Source of the DNA: Paracamarosporium sp. OC-R06-R3
Taxonomy: Eukaryota > Ascomycota > Dothideomycetes > Pleosporales > Didymosphaeriaceae
Direction: 5' to 3'
NCBI GenBank assembly: GCA_019828545.1
Contig: JACVRA010000152.1
Coordinates: 124,001-188,000, forward strand
DNA: 64,000 bases
Of the stretch, positions 45,537-56,910 are shown one piece after another (position 1 is the stretch's first letter; every line of letters starts with the position of its first letter). Made by a program: the position numbers and the translations under genes. The notes beneath the pieces were generated by a model that saw only the letters and a program-made list of their open reading frames with translations, was not told the DNA's origin and did not search any database.

Positions 45537-46883
45537 ATGCACGAACCACTGGACATATTCGGTCAGAACCCTCGCCTCAGAAAACTCTACACGCAGCTTT
45601 GCTTCTGTTTCCCGTTACCCAACATCTTACATTCCATTCAAAAAACTACCTCCCATCTGCAAAGAGCACTAGACGTCCTCACCGCTGCGTTCCCCTGGAT
45701 AGCTGGGCAAGTTATTCGTACAGATGATGGGGTTTTTACTATAGTGCCATTTGAAAAGATCCCGCAACTTCATGTACACGACAAATTCGATCAACTACCA
45801 ACTTTCGAGGAATACCGTAACGCTGGATTCCCTTTCAAATGGCTCGATGAAAAGCATATTGCATCGCACAGTACCCTTCCAGGTCAGCTAGACGAGCCAG
45901 CACCAGTATTAGCTCTGCAAGCGACATTCATCAGTGGAGGTGTGTTCTTAACATTCAGTGCTCAGCATAACTGTATGGACATGGCTGGGCAGTGTCAGAT
46001 CATACGACTTTTTGCGAAAGCATGCCACCAGACCATATCCTTTACAGAGGAAGAACTCAGCATCGGAAATCTTGCGCGGCGGCATATTATACCCTTACTG
46101 GACGGCTTTTCTGAGGGACCAGAAATTGAAGCCACGTCGACGAAGGTGCTAGACAGCAGTTCTTCTCAAGCAAAAGATGCAGAAGCCGTAGTAAAAGCCA
46201 ATTGGGCTTACTTTCTCTTCTCCGCTGCCGCCCTGTCCAACATCAAATCTCTCGCACAAAAAGAGATACATACCAGTTTTATATCTACCGATGACGCTAT
46301 TTGCGCTTTTATTTGGAAAGGTGTCACAAGGAGTCGCCTAGAACGCCTCAAATATTTATCTGCTTCCGTGCAGTCAACCTTCGAACGACAGGTCGACGTG
46401 CGAAAACATTTGGGCATACCTGTGACATACACAGGCAACGCCGTTCACAAGACTTCTACGACTCTGTCTGTTGAGGATGTTGTATCAAAACCACTCGGCT
46501 ACCTTGCATCCGAACTTCGTGCATCACTGTGTCCGACACCTAACCTGGGATACAGAGCACAGAAAGATGCTACATTACTGCATCAGAGACTACAAGCAGG
46601 CGGACTCGAGGAAGAAAATATGACACGCGGAAAAATCCCGCCGATGGATATCAAAATGAGCTCTTGGGCAAAAGAGGACTGCTGTGATTTCGATTTTGGT
46701 GACATGCTAGGAAAGCCTGAAGCGGTAAGAAGACCTAGATTTGAGGGCTGGGAAGGATTAGCGTATCTCTTGCCTAGAGGTAGAGATGGAGAGATTGCTG
46801 TCGCGTTGTGTTTAGCGGATTCAGATGTTGAGTTTCTGAAAGAAGACGAAATCTTCGGGCGTTCTGGGCCGTACGTAGGCTAA
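45537..46883 (+). CDS. BAHD-type acyltransferase, trichothecene 3-O-acetyltransferase-like
   Basis: Transfers an acyl group from CoA to a hydroxyl of a small molecule, often a secondary metabolite; the substrate is not known here. It is a single exon of 448 aa. The HxxxD catalytic motif reads FSAQHNCMDMAGQC at about residue 145. The structural DFGWG-like motif is degenerate: DFDFGDMLGKPEAVRRPRF. FISTDDAICAFIWKGVTRSR and VDVRKHLGIPVTYTGNAVHK are further landmarks of the Tri101-like branch, and LLPRGRDGEIAVALCLADSD closes the second domain. No backbone gene such as a PKS, NRPS or terpene synthase lies in the window, so it does not sit in an evident biosynthetic cluster here. Confidence 0.85.
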   Translation: MHEPLDIFGQNPRLRKLYTQLCFCFPLPNILHSIQKTTSHLQRALDVLTAAFPWIAGQVIRTDDGVFTIVPFEKIPQLHVHDKFDQLPTFEEYRNAGFPFKWLDEKHIASHSTLPGQLDEPAPVLALQATFISGGVFLTFSAQHNCMDMAGQCQIIRLFAKACHQTISFTEEELSIGNLARRHIIPLLDGFSEGPEIEATSTKVLDSSSSQAKDAEAVVKANWAYFLFSAAALSNIKSLAQKEIHTSFISTDDAICAFIWKGVTRSRLERLKYLSASVQSTFERQVDVRKHLGIPVTYTGNAVHKTSTTLSVEDVVSKPLGYLASELRASLCPTPNLGYRAQKDATLLHQRLQAGGLEEENMTRGKIPPMDIKMSSWAKEDCCDFDFGDMLGKPEAVRRPRFEGWEGLAYLLPRGRDGEIAVALCLADSDVEFLKEDEIFGRSGPYVG

Positions 46884-47189
46884 AACGACAATCTATATTT
46901 CTATTGTCAAAAGTTTGTTGCTCAATGCCTGATAAGCGTAGTTATTTCTACTATCAAATCGTCGTAAGTATCAAGTATTGTGAGATGTAGGTATGTTCTT
47001 TCTACAGCGCTAGGACTTGTACCAAGGCATGCTCGGATCGCAGTCTATTAAGAGCTTACAAGTTTCCACTCAGGTTAACAAAACATTCTTGATAAGATCT
47101 GGTCTTCCAGTCACTTATGTACAGCAAGGTCTCCCCCAAGATGACAACCAAGAATACATGCTAAGTGATTGAACGCAGTATTTGACCTT
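46884..47189. other. Intergenic, convergent, 306 bases
   Basis: 3' ends of two convergent genes. Nothing else seen. Confidence 0.4.
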
Positions 47190-49388
47190 CTAGCGCTTGC
47201 TAGCTGCGGCCCTGTTACCATTTTCGGTCCAGGGAAGGATACTCCTTCTGTTATAGCGCACGGCGGACTCCTGGTCCTTGTACCAGAATGCCCACAATAG
47301 GAAGATGATAGACAACGCAAAACTGATAGGGACTATATGATTTTTTTAGTATGCGTGAGGGACTAATGGGAGGCCTGCACGTACACATGTAGGTAAATAT
47401 TCTCCCAAGGTGCACTGGAGAGCCGTCGGTGAGCTCACTAGCGTTCATTCCGAATATGGAACTGATGAAGCCCAGGGGAAGCTATTTCAAGACCGCGTTA
47501 GATTGCATAAGAGCTTAAATAGCATGAACTTACAAAAACAATCGTCACGATTGTGAACACAAGTACAGTCCGACTCTGGCGTATGCCAACGTCGCTTTGA
47601 TGTATGCTTAATTGAGTCTGCTTCAGCTCCAGTGTCTTGAACAGCTGCACTCTGTTAGTTGGCTAAATGGTTGACCTCAGTTTTAATAACGAACCATTTC
47701 ATGCACATCTTTGGCTTGGTCTCGCAGATTCCCGAGCTCTTGTCCAATGCTACCAACAAATTTTCTGATCTTCCCATAATTTGCGGCTTCAAGGGCGTGC
47801 CGCTGCAGCTCGACCACATGGAGCATCATTTCAAGTTCCTCTATCACATCCCGAATCTCACCTATGGCATGGATGTCTTCAACGATGTTGAGGTGATCTT
47901 TCAAGCCCGTGACATCTCTGCGCTTCTTAGTATCACGCCGCCTTGCATTGCGAATTACCTCAGCTTCAAACTGCTCGAATATATCGGCGCAAATGGCTCT
48001 CTGATATCGGTCAGTTTTACCATACGGTAGTGGAGGAGATGTTATGCCTGCCTGTTGCGCAATGTACTTCCGAAAAACATCCACTATACAATCTCGCACT
48101 ACACCTGGACCTTGATGTCTCCGCAGCTTGCCGCGGCCCTCTAGTAGTAACCGAGAGCACTGATAGATTATCTGAATCGACAATTGTTGGGCGTCTTGAA
48201 AATTATTCATTTTGTTGATACGCTCTGCGATCAAACATTCACAATGAAGATATGGGCAACTAACACGGCAAGGCTCCCCATGGATGCCGCCAGAACCTAC
48301 TGGGAAACTGGTGACAATGGTATCTGTATATGTCTATCAGCATTTCCAAAGCGGTGCTTAATATGTGCGAAGTAAGGTTTAACGTACCTGAATCTAATAT
48401 CCATAGCCACAGCTGATCAGCAACAACAAGCTCGATATCGATGGGCCTATAGTCTTTGCTGCGCCTGCTTGGCTGCGATATCTTGCTCTGTTTTTCCTTC
48501 TCAAATTCATGTCTCAGGAATTTGGACATGACCTGATCTCTATTTCGTCGCCTCAGATCATTCCTTGAGTGATATTCGTATCCAATTTCGTCAAGGCCTC
48601 TCCGTGGATGTAGCCCATTTTGGATGTGTCTAGTACGTAGCTCATTGTTATATCTCTCTTCGGTTGACGACATGTGGTGGGAAAGTCGCTCTGTATGCAA
48701 AAAAGGCATCTTTTTTACTTTTTCAGCAAATCAGTAAGCTCTTGATTGCCGATAACTTACGTATAGTATTGTACTTATGATCGGACCAGATGAGTTCCTC
48801 CTCCATTCTCCTTCCTCGACTCCATGTTGACCCATCGTCCGGAATTCTGCAACCACCGGGTTCAGTTTACCCCTTTAGGAATTATTGAGAGCCTGAAACT
48901 GACCGAACTTGGAAGTGAATGTTGTAGCAGCCATGTGAGGTACACCGAATAATGTCTGCTTGATGATATCGCCACACCAACCTACTTGCACCTGGCCCTC
49001 CCAACGATCTGTGTCAGTTAAGTATTGATACTCTGACCCATGACAAAGGTGCTCTAGAACCACCTGCAAAGACAATAAGCCAAAACACGATAACCCTGAT
49101 GCATATGTTTACCTCACAAAGCTCCATATTGTTACTAGGTATATGTATCCACGTCGCCTTTCCGGTCCAGTCCTGTCTGAACGCTCTTTTTAAACGTGTA
49201 AATTTGATCTCAGTCAACTTCTCTGTGACTAGACGTGCATCATCTGCCTGCGCTGCTTTCCAAACGTCGAACTGCCCATATGCATTCCATTCCCGAATTT
49301 TGATATCGGCTAGCGCGGACTCATTGTATGCCTAGATGTCGTTAACTAATTTTAAACTCACATGTTCAGGATCGGTTGTATATACCAT
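47190..49388 (-). CDS. CorA-like Mg2+ transporter domain protein
   Basis: Predicted membrane protein of the CorA metal-ion transporter superfamily, fungal branch. I read nine exons (complement): 49362..49388, 49113..49331, 48909..49063, 48761..48846, 48388..48690, 47695..48323, 47534..47644, 47385..47481, 47190..47332, total 589 aa. It starts MVYTTDPEHAYNESALADIK and shows a CorA-like N-terminal beta domain (ATWIHIPSNNMELCE, YQYLTDTDRWEGQVQVGW). A long helical stalk follows (EELEMMLHVVELQRHALEAA). TM1 (SRTVLVFTIVTIVFLPLGFI) is followed by the pore motif in SIFGMNASEL, where GMN is the CorA signature, and TM2 is ISFALSIIFLLWAFWY. Two donors are weak: GTTCGG at 48908 and GTTCGT at 47694. If the better GTCAGT at 48903 is used instead, a frameshift would be needed in the next exon. 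Confidence 0.78.
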
Positions 49389-50286
49389 GATAATTCGTTA
49401 TCTAGACCAGACACACTCCACAGTTTATCACAAGTGCAGCGCGTTTAGTAAAAGGCGTGGTCGCCTGAAGCCTGCGGTCTGGTCGTATGCAAATACTATG
49501 AGCTGTATGAGGCTGGGAGAAGCTAGCCATAGATTGGGCGCTTCGACTCAAGAGTTCAATTATCCTTGTACGCACTCTATGAAAATCTAGTTGAAAGACA
49601 AATGTGCGTTTCAAGTTCGACGTTTTTATCTTGGTTTTCATGGCGCGCTCAAACTTAATAGGTTTATTGACTGGGCGCGAGGCTGAATACGCGCCGCGTC
49701 ACCGGAAAACAGTGCAAAGCTGAACTGATCCGCTATGCATATCTGATTGGTAGCCTCGCGGCCACGCAGAGCCTGATCTCAGGCAGCAGCATGTCGGTAG
49801 TAAAACATGTTTCTAACCCTGCCGCTGCAATACCAGCTGAACCTCGTACGAAGAAAATCATTTCGAAAGTGCATGTTTGTGATGGCTTTCGCTTTAAGTG
49901 ACGTTAAAAGCTGCAAGCTAGAAGAAGCGATGCAGAAGTGCGGTTGTTGCATTCAGATAGCCTATGGGTATTTCCGATTATCGAAGGATCCTTCTTGCTT
50001 TTGAGGTCAAGAAAGATGAGATACTAGCGAAGAGTGAGCATGTGCGTCCCTCGTAATGTGATAGAATGAGTATTTTTTGCTTTAACAAAGTCGTGAATTG
50101 GAGGAGCCTAGAAGTATATCACGCTCACCAAAGCTAATTTTCTAGCTGTAGGAAACAGCAAGCCTAGCGAGCCTGCGCTTCCCCGCTCACAGCCCGCCCC
50201 CACCTCCATCCTCATGTGATTGTCCATTCCACACTCTACAATAGTTGGCAAGGTATCCTCAAGTACTATTTCAAGAACTTATCGTC
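49389..50286. other. Intergenic, divergent, 900 bases
   Basis: Promoter regions of the CorA-like gene (-) and the GNAT gene (+). Short open frames at 49402-49641 and 49807-50004 lack motifs. No repeat seen. Confidence 0.4.
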
Positions 50287-51031
50287 ATGACCACCCCGTT
50301 CATCCGCCCATTCAACTTCACCACCGACCACTCGCCCTGCCTACACGTCGTACGTCTTCTACCCTCTCCCAGCCCACTATCCCCTCGCACACCCAACACC
50401 CAGCCTAACATCCCTCCCATCACAGTTCTTTAGCACTATCGATCCGGGCGTCTCCCATGAGCCCGCCCGCACAATAGGTTCCTACCTTTGGTACAAAGCC
50501 TACGTCTACACCTCACCCTCCACATGCTTCGTTCTAGATGACGGCACCGGCCGCGCTGTAGGCTACATCATCGGCACAGCGGATACTTCCGCCTTCTCTC
50601 AACGCTGGAAGGAAACCTTCATGCCTGTCATCGACCCGAAACTTGTTCCTCCACCGGATATGCAAAGCAGCGACCCAGCTATGGAAACCGAGCTTGTGAA
50701 GGGCCTGAGGAAGGCCGTGTATGAGGGTGAGTGTAGTATGTTGCAGGTGAAGAGGGAAGTGCTGGAGGAGTATCCGGCGCATTTGCATGTTGATCTCTTG
50801 CCGGAGTTTACGGGGAGGGGGTGGGGCGGGAAGCTGATGGATGCGTTTTTGGAGGTGGTCAAGGGGCTGAGGGCACCGGGTGTGCATTTGGGCATGGTGA
50901 GGACGAACGATGGGGCGAGAAGGTTTTATGAGAGGTTTGGGTTTCAGTTGTGTGAGGAGGTGTTGGATGGCGGGGAGAGCGGAGAGGTGGGGGTTGAAGG
51001 AGGGGCTGTTTGCTTGGTGAAGAGGCTTTGA
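50287..51031 (+). CDS. GNAT-family N-acetyltransferase
   Basis: Acetyl-CoA-dependent acetyltransferase of unknown substrate. Two exons, 50287..50349 and 50426..51031, encode 222 aa. The splice joins SPCLHV to FFSTIDPGVSHEPAR. Core GNAT features: VLDDGTGRAVGYIIGTAD (beta strands before motif A), HLHVDLLPEFTGRGWGGKLM with the acetyl-CoA loop R/Q-x-x-G-x-G/A as RGWGGK, and the motif B region MVRTNDGARRFYERFGFQLC. The N-terminal part (YLWYKAYVYTSPSTCFV, RWKETFMPVIDPKLVPPP) resembles the fungal GNATs annotated near O-GlcNAcase/histone acetyltransferase-like domains, but that subgroup is uncertain. No targeting signal. Confidence 0.85.
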
Positions 51032-51297
51032 AGGGGGTTCAGTAAGGAGAGAATTGTGGAGGAATATAGGATACCCCATCAGTATTTCAATTTGTCATTT
51101 AGTCATGATGTACATCAACCATTGCGTATCAATGATTTGTCGGTTTCATTGGGAGTTGCAGATTAGGCTCTGCTCCAACAGCGCCATTCCGACGCCCAGC
51201 AGCCTCGAAAAGAGTGAAAGAAGAAAAGCTTCGTCATACAGTCTGACATAGGTCATCTATCCTCACCCATGACCCCAGCATCTTGACCTCAGAGTAT

Positions 51298-54076
51298 CTA
51301 CAACCTAGCCAAGCCGGTGATTTCGCGTGGCGCGTGGTATGTTGGTACTTTCATATCAAGCGCGGCGCCGGAATATCCGAGGTCTTCAGCAGTGAGAACA
51401 GCGCACTTCTCACCAATAAGTAGGGCGGTGGAGTACGTGTTGCAGCCGACATTGTCCTAGAAAGGCACATTGATTAGCCGAAAGCTCAGAATGAGACTGT
51501 TACCAGGCGGAGACGTACCGGACAGATGGACAGGTCAGCAACCTTGAGGTTCTTTACTCCGTGTACATTGAGGCGTTCATCGAGAACACCATGCTTAACG
51601 ATCGAATTGCCCTCCTTAGGCGCCATCGAGCACGTGCCCAGTGAGTGCCATGTAGTTTCAACATGACCTGAAGAGCATTAGATAGTGGCCTTCAAACAAT
51701 TGAGGAGGTGCTTACGCTTGACCCAGTCTTCAATGTGTTTGATGTCCTGGTTAGAGTACTTGAGGTCCTCCAGGACGTGCTGCGAGTTCGAGTTGAGGAA
51801 GGTTGGCTCTGGGGCGCGACCCTTCTCAACTGGCATGCTCCACGAGCCATGCTGGATACCGGCAGTAACGTTTCCAGGTAGGGCATAAGCGTTGGTGGTA
51901 GCCAAGTCCATGTCCTTAGCCCGAGCAGGGCTGTCGTACGCGTAGAACGGGTGCATAGCTTGGACTTCTCCGGCATAGGCATCCATCCTTCGTGCCGTCT
52001 CACGAGACTTGATGTAACCCCAAACCATAGGTGCTGTTACACAAAATTGCTTGTCAGTAGCAGTAACGATGTGGATACTATCAATACGCACCCATATCTC
52101 GTTTGTCGTTCATGAATCCTGCATCGAAATCGGGTGCCTCATAGGGATTGGGCGAGACGATGTGGGTTGAGCCACGCGAGAATGGATACTCCAGGAAATG
52201 GAACATGGTGAAGAACTTGCCCGGAGGCATGAGCATCTGGACTGTGTCAGTATGCATGGTATGGATAGTAATACAGGTTGTCACTCACGTGGTCACCGAA
52301 CCAACCGGCAATAACAGCTGTGACCGTGTCAGCGATGGAAATCTGGTTTTATGGGAGAAATATAACTCACAGTAATGCATGACTGGCTTGTCTGGCTTAT
52401 CTTTGAAGTAGCTGTCCCATCCAGACCGGAACTCTTTGCAAGGCCACGAATCCATCTCCTTCAGTTCCTCTTCTGTAGGCCTGACTTTCACGCCAGCATC
52501 AATACCGTTAGTTGCTAGCGGCCCAGTGCCGTTAATGTTCCATTGATTGAAGACTTGCTCCTGTGTCTTGGGGTCGCCACGGACGAAGTCATCAAATGAC
52601 TCGACATGTGGCTTAGCGCGGAAGACTGAGAAGGTCTACGCATCGTCAGTAGGCCCGTCCTCGACTTTAGATAAGACGTACCAAATAATGGTCTTGGAAG
52701 TTCAGTCCAACGCCAGGAAGATCAACGAGCGGCTTTACACCAGCCTTGCGGAGTTTCTCTGGATCACCAATACCACTCCTTTGCAGAATCAGAGGCGAGC
52801 TAAGAGTGCCTCCAGATACAATGATCTGCTTCCGAGCCCTGTAAGTCTTGCTCTGTTGCTGACTAGGGTGAAGGGGCTTGGTAGGTACGGTCTTAACGCC
52901 AACCGCCTTGCCACCTTCGAGGATGACTTTTTCGACTTTGGTATTGACAGCCAAGTGCAAGTTCTGGTGAACCGCACGAGTGCTGTGAATGTATCCGTGT
53001 GCAGAATCGCTTCGGCGTCCGGTATCGCGGTTGATCCACTTCAGCCAATGTTCGGCACCGTGACCGGTAACCAAATCCTGGAGATCGTCCGTGGTTGGAA
53101 TGCCCTGAGACTCTGAAGCGCGCAGGAAGTCTTCCTTGATAGGATAAGTGTAGTTGCCGAACGAGACCTTGATGGGACCCTCGAAGCCTTTTGAATTTAG
53201 TGTTGTGCTGTGTCATTGATATAGCCACTACTTACCATGAATATCGCGATTATTGCAAGAACGCTAGGGTCAATATCAGTTCCAGTTGGTGGTATTTCCA
53301 CGAAGAAATTATTACCTGGTACGTCTCGTGTTTCTTCATCAACGGGATAAGCTCCTTGGTGGTCCAACCTTTCGCTTGAAAATCATCGTAATCTGAGGCA
53401 GACGCACGAGTGTACATCTTAACACTTGTCAGTAGGGATCATTCCAATAAGTATGCAGACTTGCCATGAAATTAATCGAGGATCCACCACCCAAGATATG
53501 TGCGCAAGGCACAACAGCTCGACGGCCATCAAGCCATTCTGACGGTCGTGAATAGTAAAAAGAGGCAGTCTTGCTGTCCAACTTCATGTTACGGGGATAG
53601 ATCCCCGGCCGGAAGACCCTTTACACATAAGCCACCGCGACTGATACATTCGTATAGATGTACTACTAACCATGGGTTGTTCAGATTGCTCTCTCCTCCT
53701 TCGATAAGAAGGACTTGAAGGTTATCTAGGTTACGAATGTTGAGTCAGTGGTGATCATGAGTACAAACGCGGGTCAAGGCAAAGCCTCTTGATCTTGCAC
53801 GTAGTGTGCTTTAATGACAGCGAGGTAGCTCATATTGGAATAACATGATCAAGGCTGCGTATTAACAAGAAGTGACATGTATTTCGACTCACGGTCTAGG
53901 TTAGCCAATCGTCCAGCGACGACACATCTTGTTCTAGTCAGTAAACCTCAAACCATTGACCGAAGTATACTAACCCACAAGACCCTCCACCACAAACAAT
54001 GATGTCAACCTAGAGTGAGGTAAGCCTGGAGATTGGAAGGGTTCAACAAGGGCTATACCTCGTCTGGAACCGTCAT
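51298..54076 (-). CDS. Peroxisomal alcohol (methanol) oxidase, GMC flavoprotein
   Basis: Oxidises short alcohols such as methanol to the aldehyde with H2O2 release, FAD-dependent. Fourteen exons splice to 665 aa, the exact family size: complement of 54059..54076, 53975..54009, 53893..53927, 53671..53725, 53465..53618, 53316..53417, 53236..53263, 52682..53187, 52371..52635, 52289..52317, 52092..52236, 51716..52033, 51519..51667, 51298..51456. The start is [18 protein letters not shown], the Rossmann FAD loop, built from three tiny exons. GMC signatures: [20 protein letters not shown] and [20 protein letters not shown]. Near the C-terminus [13 protein letters not shown] holds the active His. 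The end EITGLARL carries a PTS1-like ARL tripeptide, so peroxisomal import is likely. Intron 53418-53464 is GC-AG. Confidence 0.95.
53418..53464 (-). other. GC-AG intron in the alcohol oxidase gene
   Basis: The 47-nt intron starts GCAAGT and ends GTTAAG, with a CTGAC branch site about 17 bases before the acceptor. It joins SSINFM to [13 protein letters not shown] in phase 0. No GT donor nearby restores the frame. Confidence 0.85.
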
Positions 54077-55632
54077 TTTACAGATACACAGTGACTTTGG
54101 AAGGGACTGCTTTGGGGTCAAAGAATTTACCACAAGAGAATATGAATTCAATTGGGCTCACAGTTGAGTGAAATTGCCGTACAGTCCTTCTTAAGCTCCG
54201 CAAACCCCGCATTGATGGGGCGTCGGCCCCAAGGAGTTCTGCCAGATGGGACTACTGAGCGGCACCAGTCCTCGTCAGCCCGGGTCTCCGAATCCTTGGC
54301 CTGTCCACATTTCATCGTGCGGTGGCTGTGTCTCTCCTGCCCGAGCATGCATAGACATAAACGTGAAGTTACTATACGCCGGCAGTACCCTCAAGTGGAT
54401 GTCCTACGAAGCAGATGTGGACTGATAGACGGTCCACATGATTGCTTTCCAGCGGATCCGCAACGTCGATGCGTCCGCACGGTGGGCCCGACTCCGTGAT
54501 TGGCGTAAGAAAGCGGATGTCATGGATGTGACCCGAAGCTATGGTCCCTTAAAATGCTCTGAATTAGCGGTTCAATAGGACTTGCAGTTGTAAAGCGGAG
54601 AGGCACGGCGTTAATTCCCCACCTAAGAGCTGGGAAGTGCTACAGATCGAGCAGGGTCCATGCAGCGGATAGGTACGTCAGCACTCCACTCGCGAGCAGG
54701 CTCTCAAAGCGACATTGGAGGTCCTTGCTATGGTTGTGCACAGTAGAAACAAGTGCTAGTAGGTAGAATCTTCTCGCTCTCAACAACACATGCGGTTGGC
54801 GAGGCCGATGGTTAGACAAGTGAGCTCTTTGATCGAGATACTGTGATGCTGACGGTGATATCAGCGTTCAAGGGCTGGTCAAAACTACGATCGAGCACAG
54901 CTGGCTAACCCTGTATTAGAAATGCGGGGTTAGGCTTGAGTGAAGGGGGCCAACTTGCCGTGCCGTCTGAAGCGTATACGTAGGCCACTAGACGTAAACG
55001 GCTCTAGCAAGTATCAATAGGCACGAGTATCTGACAGAAAGGATGTGGGGTGCAGTAGTTGCTGTGGAGAGTGTTCGAACGATGCTCGAAGAGGACGCGC
55101 CTATGCAAGGGTCACTGGGCGAAGGTTTAGCGAGCGGGGCGTGGTAAAGTGCGGGGATCGCACTTGATTGAGCAGCTTGCAGGGTGGATGTTTTGCACAC
55201 GACTAGAGGTAGGCGTCAATCGAAACTTGAGGTTATACGCGATTTTGCTGTCATTTGTGTTGTCCGGCTCCAATGCAAAACCACTTATGTTGTCGCCAGC
55301 GGCACCGCCCATGTCTGTGTTAATTCCGTGAACCTTGTGCTGCGTTTTGGTCCAGATGCCTGCAACAGCCTTCTTGGGTGTCCCACATAGCACTCAGGAA
55401 CCAAGACACCGGAAGCGGGGTCTATCATGATCCTTGTTGTTGACAAGTACCCTTGCGGGCGAAACCTTCTATTGAAAGTACCTCTGAGGCTTTCCTGGCA
55501 GCCGAAATGCAGTGGGTATCCGATGATATGTGTCTTCCTATCCGAATAAACGCCGTGCTGATGCTTTTGAGAGTGGAGAATAAAGAAAGTGAGGCAAAGC
55601 CAACTAAAGAGCAAACAGAAAAACAGTCCGGT
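54077..55632. other. Intergenic, 1.55 kb
   Basis: Upstream region of the alcohol oxidase and 3' flank of the alternative oxidase. Several overlapping frames of up to about 115 codons occur (54152-54499, 55127-55614), none with recognisable motifs. No repeat or RNA gene seen. Confidence 0.4.
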
Positions 55633-56910
55633 CTAGATGATGTCACTACGCTCCCAACCTGTCGGTCGCGAAAACCTAAGGTCCTTGCATGGGTGAGGCT
55701 TTTGGCCGTCCTTGTACTCGCTGACATAGGGATTGGGGTCTTCTACTTGGTCAAGATTACCCAAGGTGTGGTTGACCTCACGATGCTTGCTCTCGTCGGC
55801 GCGTACTAGTAACATATCAGCAAATGCCTGTCCATGAAAATGACATACATACTGTACAGCAGCAAGTCTCGCATCGACTGGTGACCTTCCGGCATTTTCC
55901 AGTAATCTATGGCGATTTGCGGTGCCTGCAGCTTCTCCCACTTGGGGAGTCGACCCGCGTCTAGGTCCTTGATCTGGCGTGTGTACGTGATAACAGCCTC
56001 TTCTTCCAAGTAGCCAACGAATCGGTGCACTGTTCGAGGACTAAGGAGATATGCAAAGAACAGGGCATTACACCACACTCCTTGAGCGCCAAGAACTAAA
56101 CTTATCAGCAAGATCTCTTAAGGCCAGACATGTTTCCTTCTTGACTCACCCAAAAACCTCATGAACCAGCCTGGCTCACTCATCTTGAGGAAAGTGAGGA
56201 GGTGCATGCGCTCGTTGTAGCTTTCTTCAAGCAAACTTTCGATCCTAATGATTGTAAGGTACTGCATAGCAAGTACACGGAGCCAGCATACCATCCGTTA
56301 TCCCTCTTCATCCGCCGCATGGAGTGCAGATGCCTCAGCATACCCGCTACCATTCCAGGTACACCGGCAACCGACTCTAGAAACACATTTCGTATCATGT
56401 ATTTCTCCTCGGTCATCGCATACTTCTTTCTCGCCGCTTCAGGGTCCTTCTCGTTTAGCGCAATAGCCTTCTCGTGTTTGTATCCCGTAGCGAAGTCCAA
56501 GCCCCATCGAAGGACCTTGACGGCGAGGAGAGCAACTTTGTCGGAACGAGTTTTGGCCTCACGATGAGCCACGACGACGCCCTCCATCTCGTCGTACGAA
56601 TAGACTTTGACACATCAGCAGATGTCGTTGGCTAAACCAAAACGAGCGTACCCGGATGCGGCCATGCTGGCGGCGTCTTGCGGACTTTATCTGTCTCTTT
56701 CTGAGGGAAGAATTCGTCGATCCTAGAAGATTTGGGAGATGTGGAGAATTGGCGTTGAGAAGCCGGGATTAGCTGGACATGATGGATGGCGACAAAGGCG
56801 GGCCTCAGCCCAGCCCCAGAGGTGTTCAAGCCATTGAGGCACTTGAGGACTTGAGTAGAAGCCTGCTTTGAGGCTCTGGGTCCGTGTGTTGCTGCTCTTG
56901 TGGAGATCAT
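55633..56910 (-). CDS. aox: Mitochondrial alternative oxidase
   Basis: Ubiquinol:oxygen oxidoreductase that bypasses complexes III and IV, in the inner mitochondrial membrane. Exons are complement of 56652..56910, 56292..56604, 56150..56244, 55853..56095 and 55633..55805 (360 aa). The N-terminus is Arg/Ser/Ala-rich without acids ([16 protein letters not shown]) and contains RQFSTSP, a typical presequence region. Di-iron ligands are in [21 protein letters not shown] (Glu and E/H pair), [15 protein letters not shown] and the second pair [11 protein letters not shown] and [13 protein letters not shown]. Intron 4 falls just before the RADESKH ligand block and yields LLLYIRADES. The C-terminus continues [13 protein letters not shown]. 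The length and all ligands are intact. Confidence 0.96.

Noticed and set aside
45537..46883. Biosynthetic gene cluster around the Tri101-like acyltransferase
   Set aside because: No polyketide synthase, peptide synthetase, terpene synthase, P450 or cluster regulator lies next to it.
55127..55614. Overlapping frames downstream of the alternative oxidase
   Set aside because: No family resemblance; they lie in the 3' flank and are typical chance frames.
51298..56910. Functional pairing of alcohol oxidase with alternative oxidase
   Set aside because: They are in the same orientation but 1.5 kb apart in different compartments; adjacency alone does not show a shared pathway.
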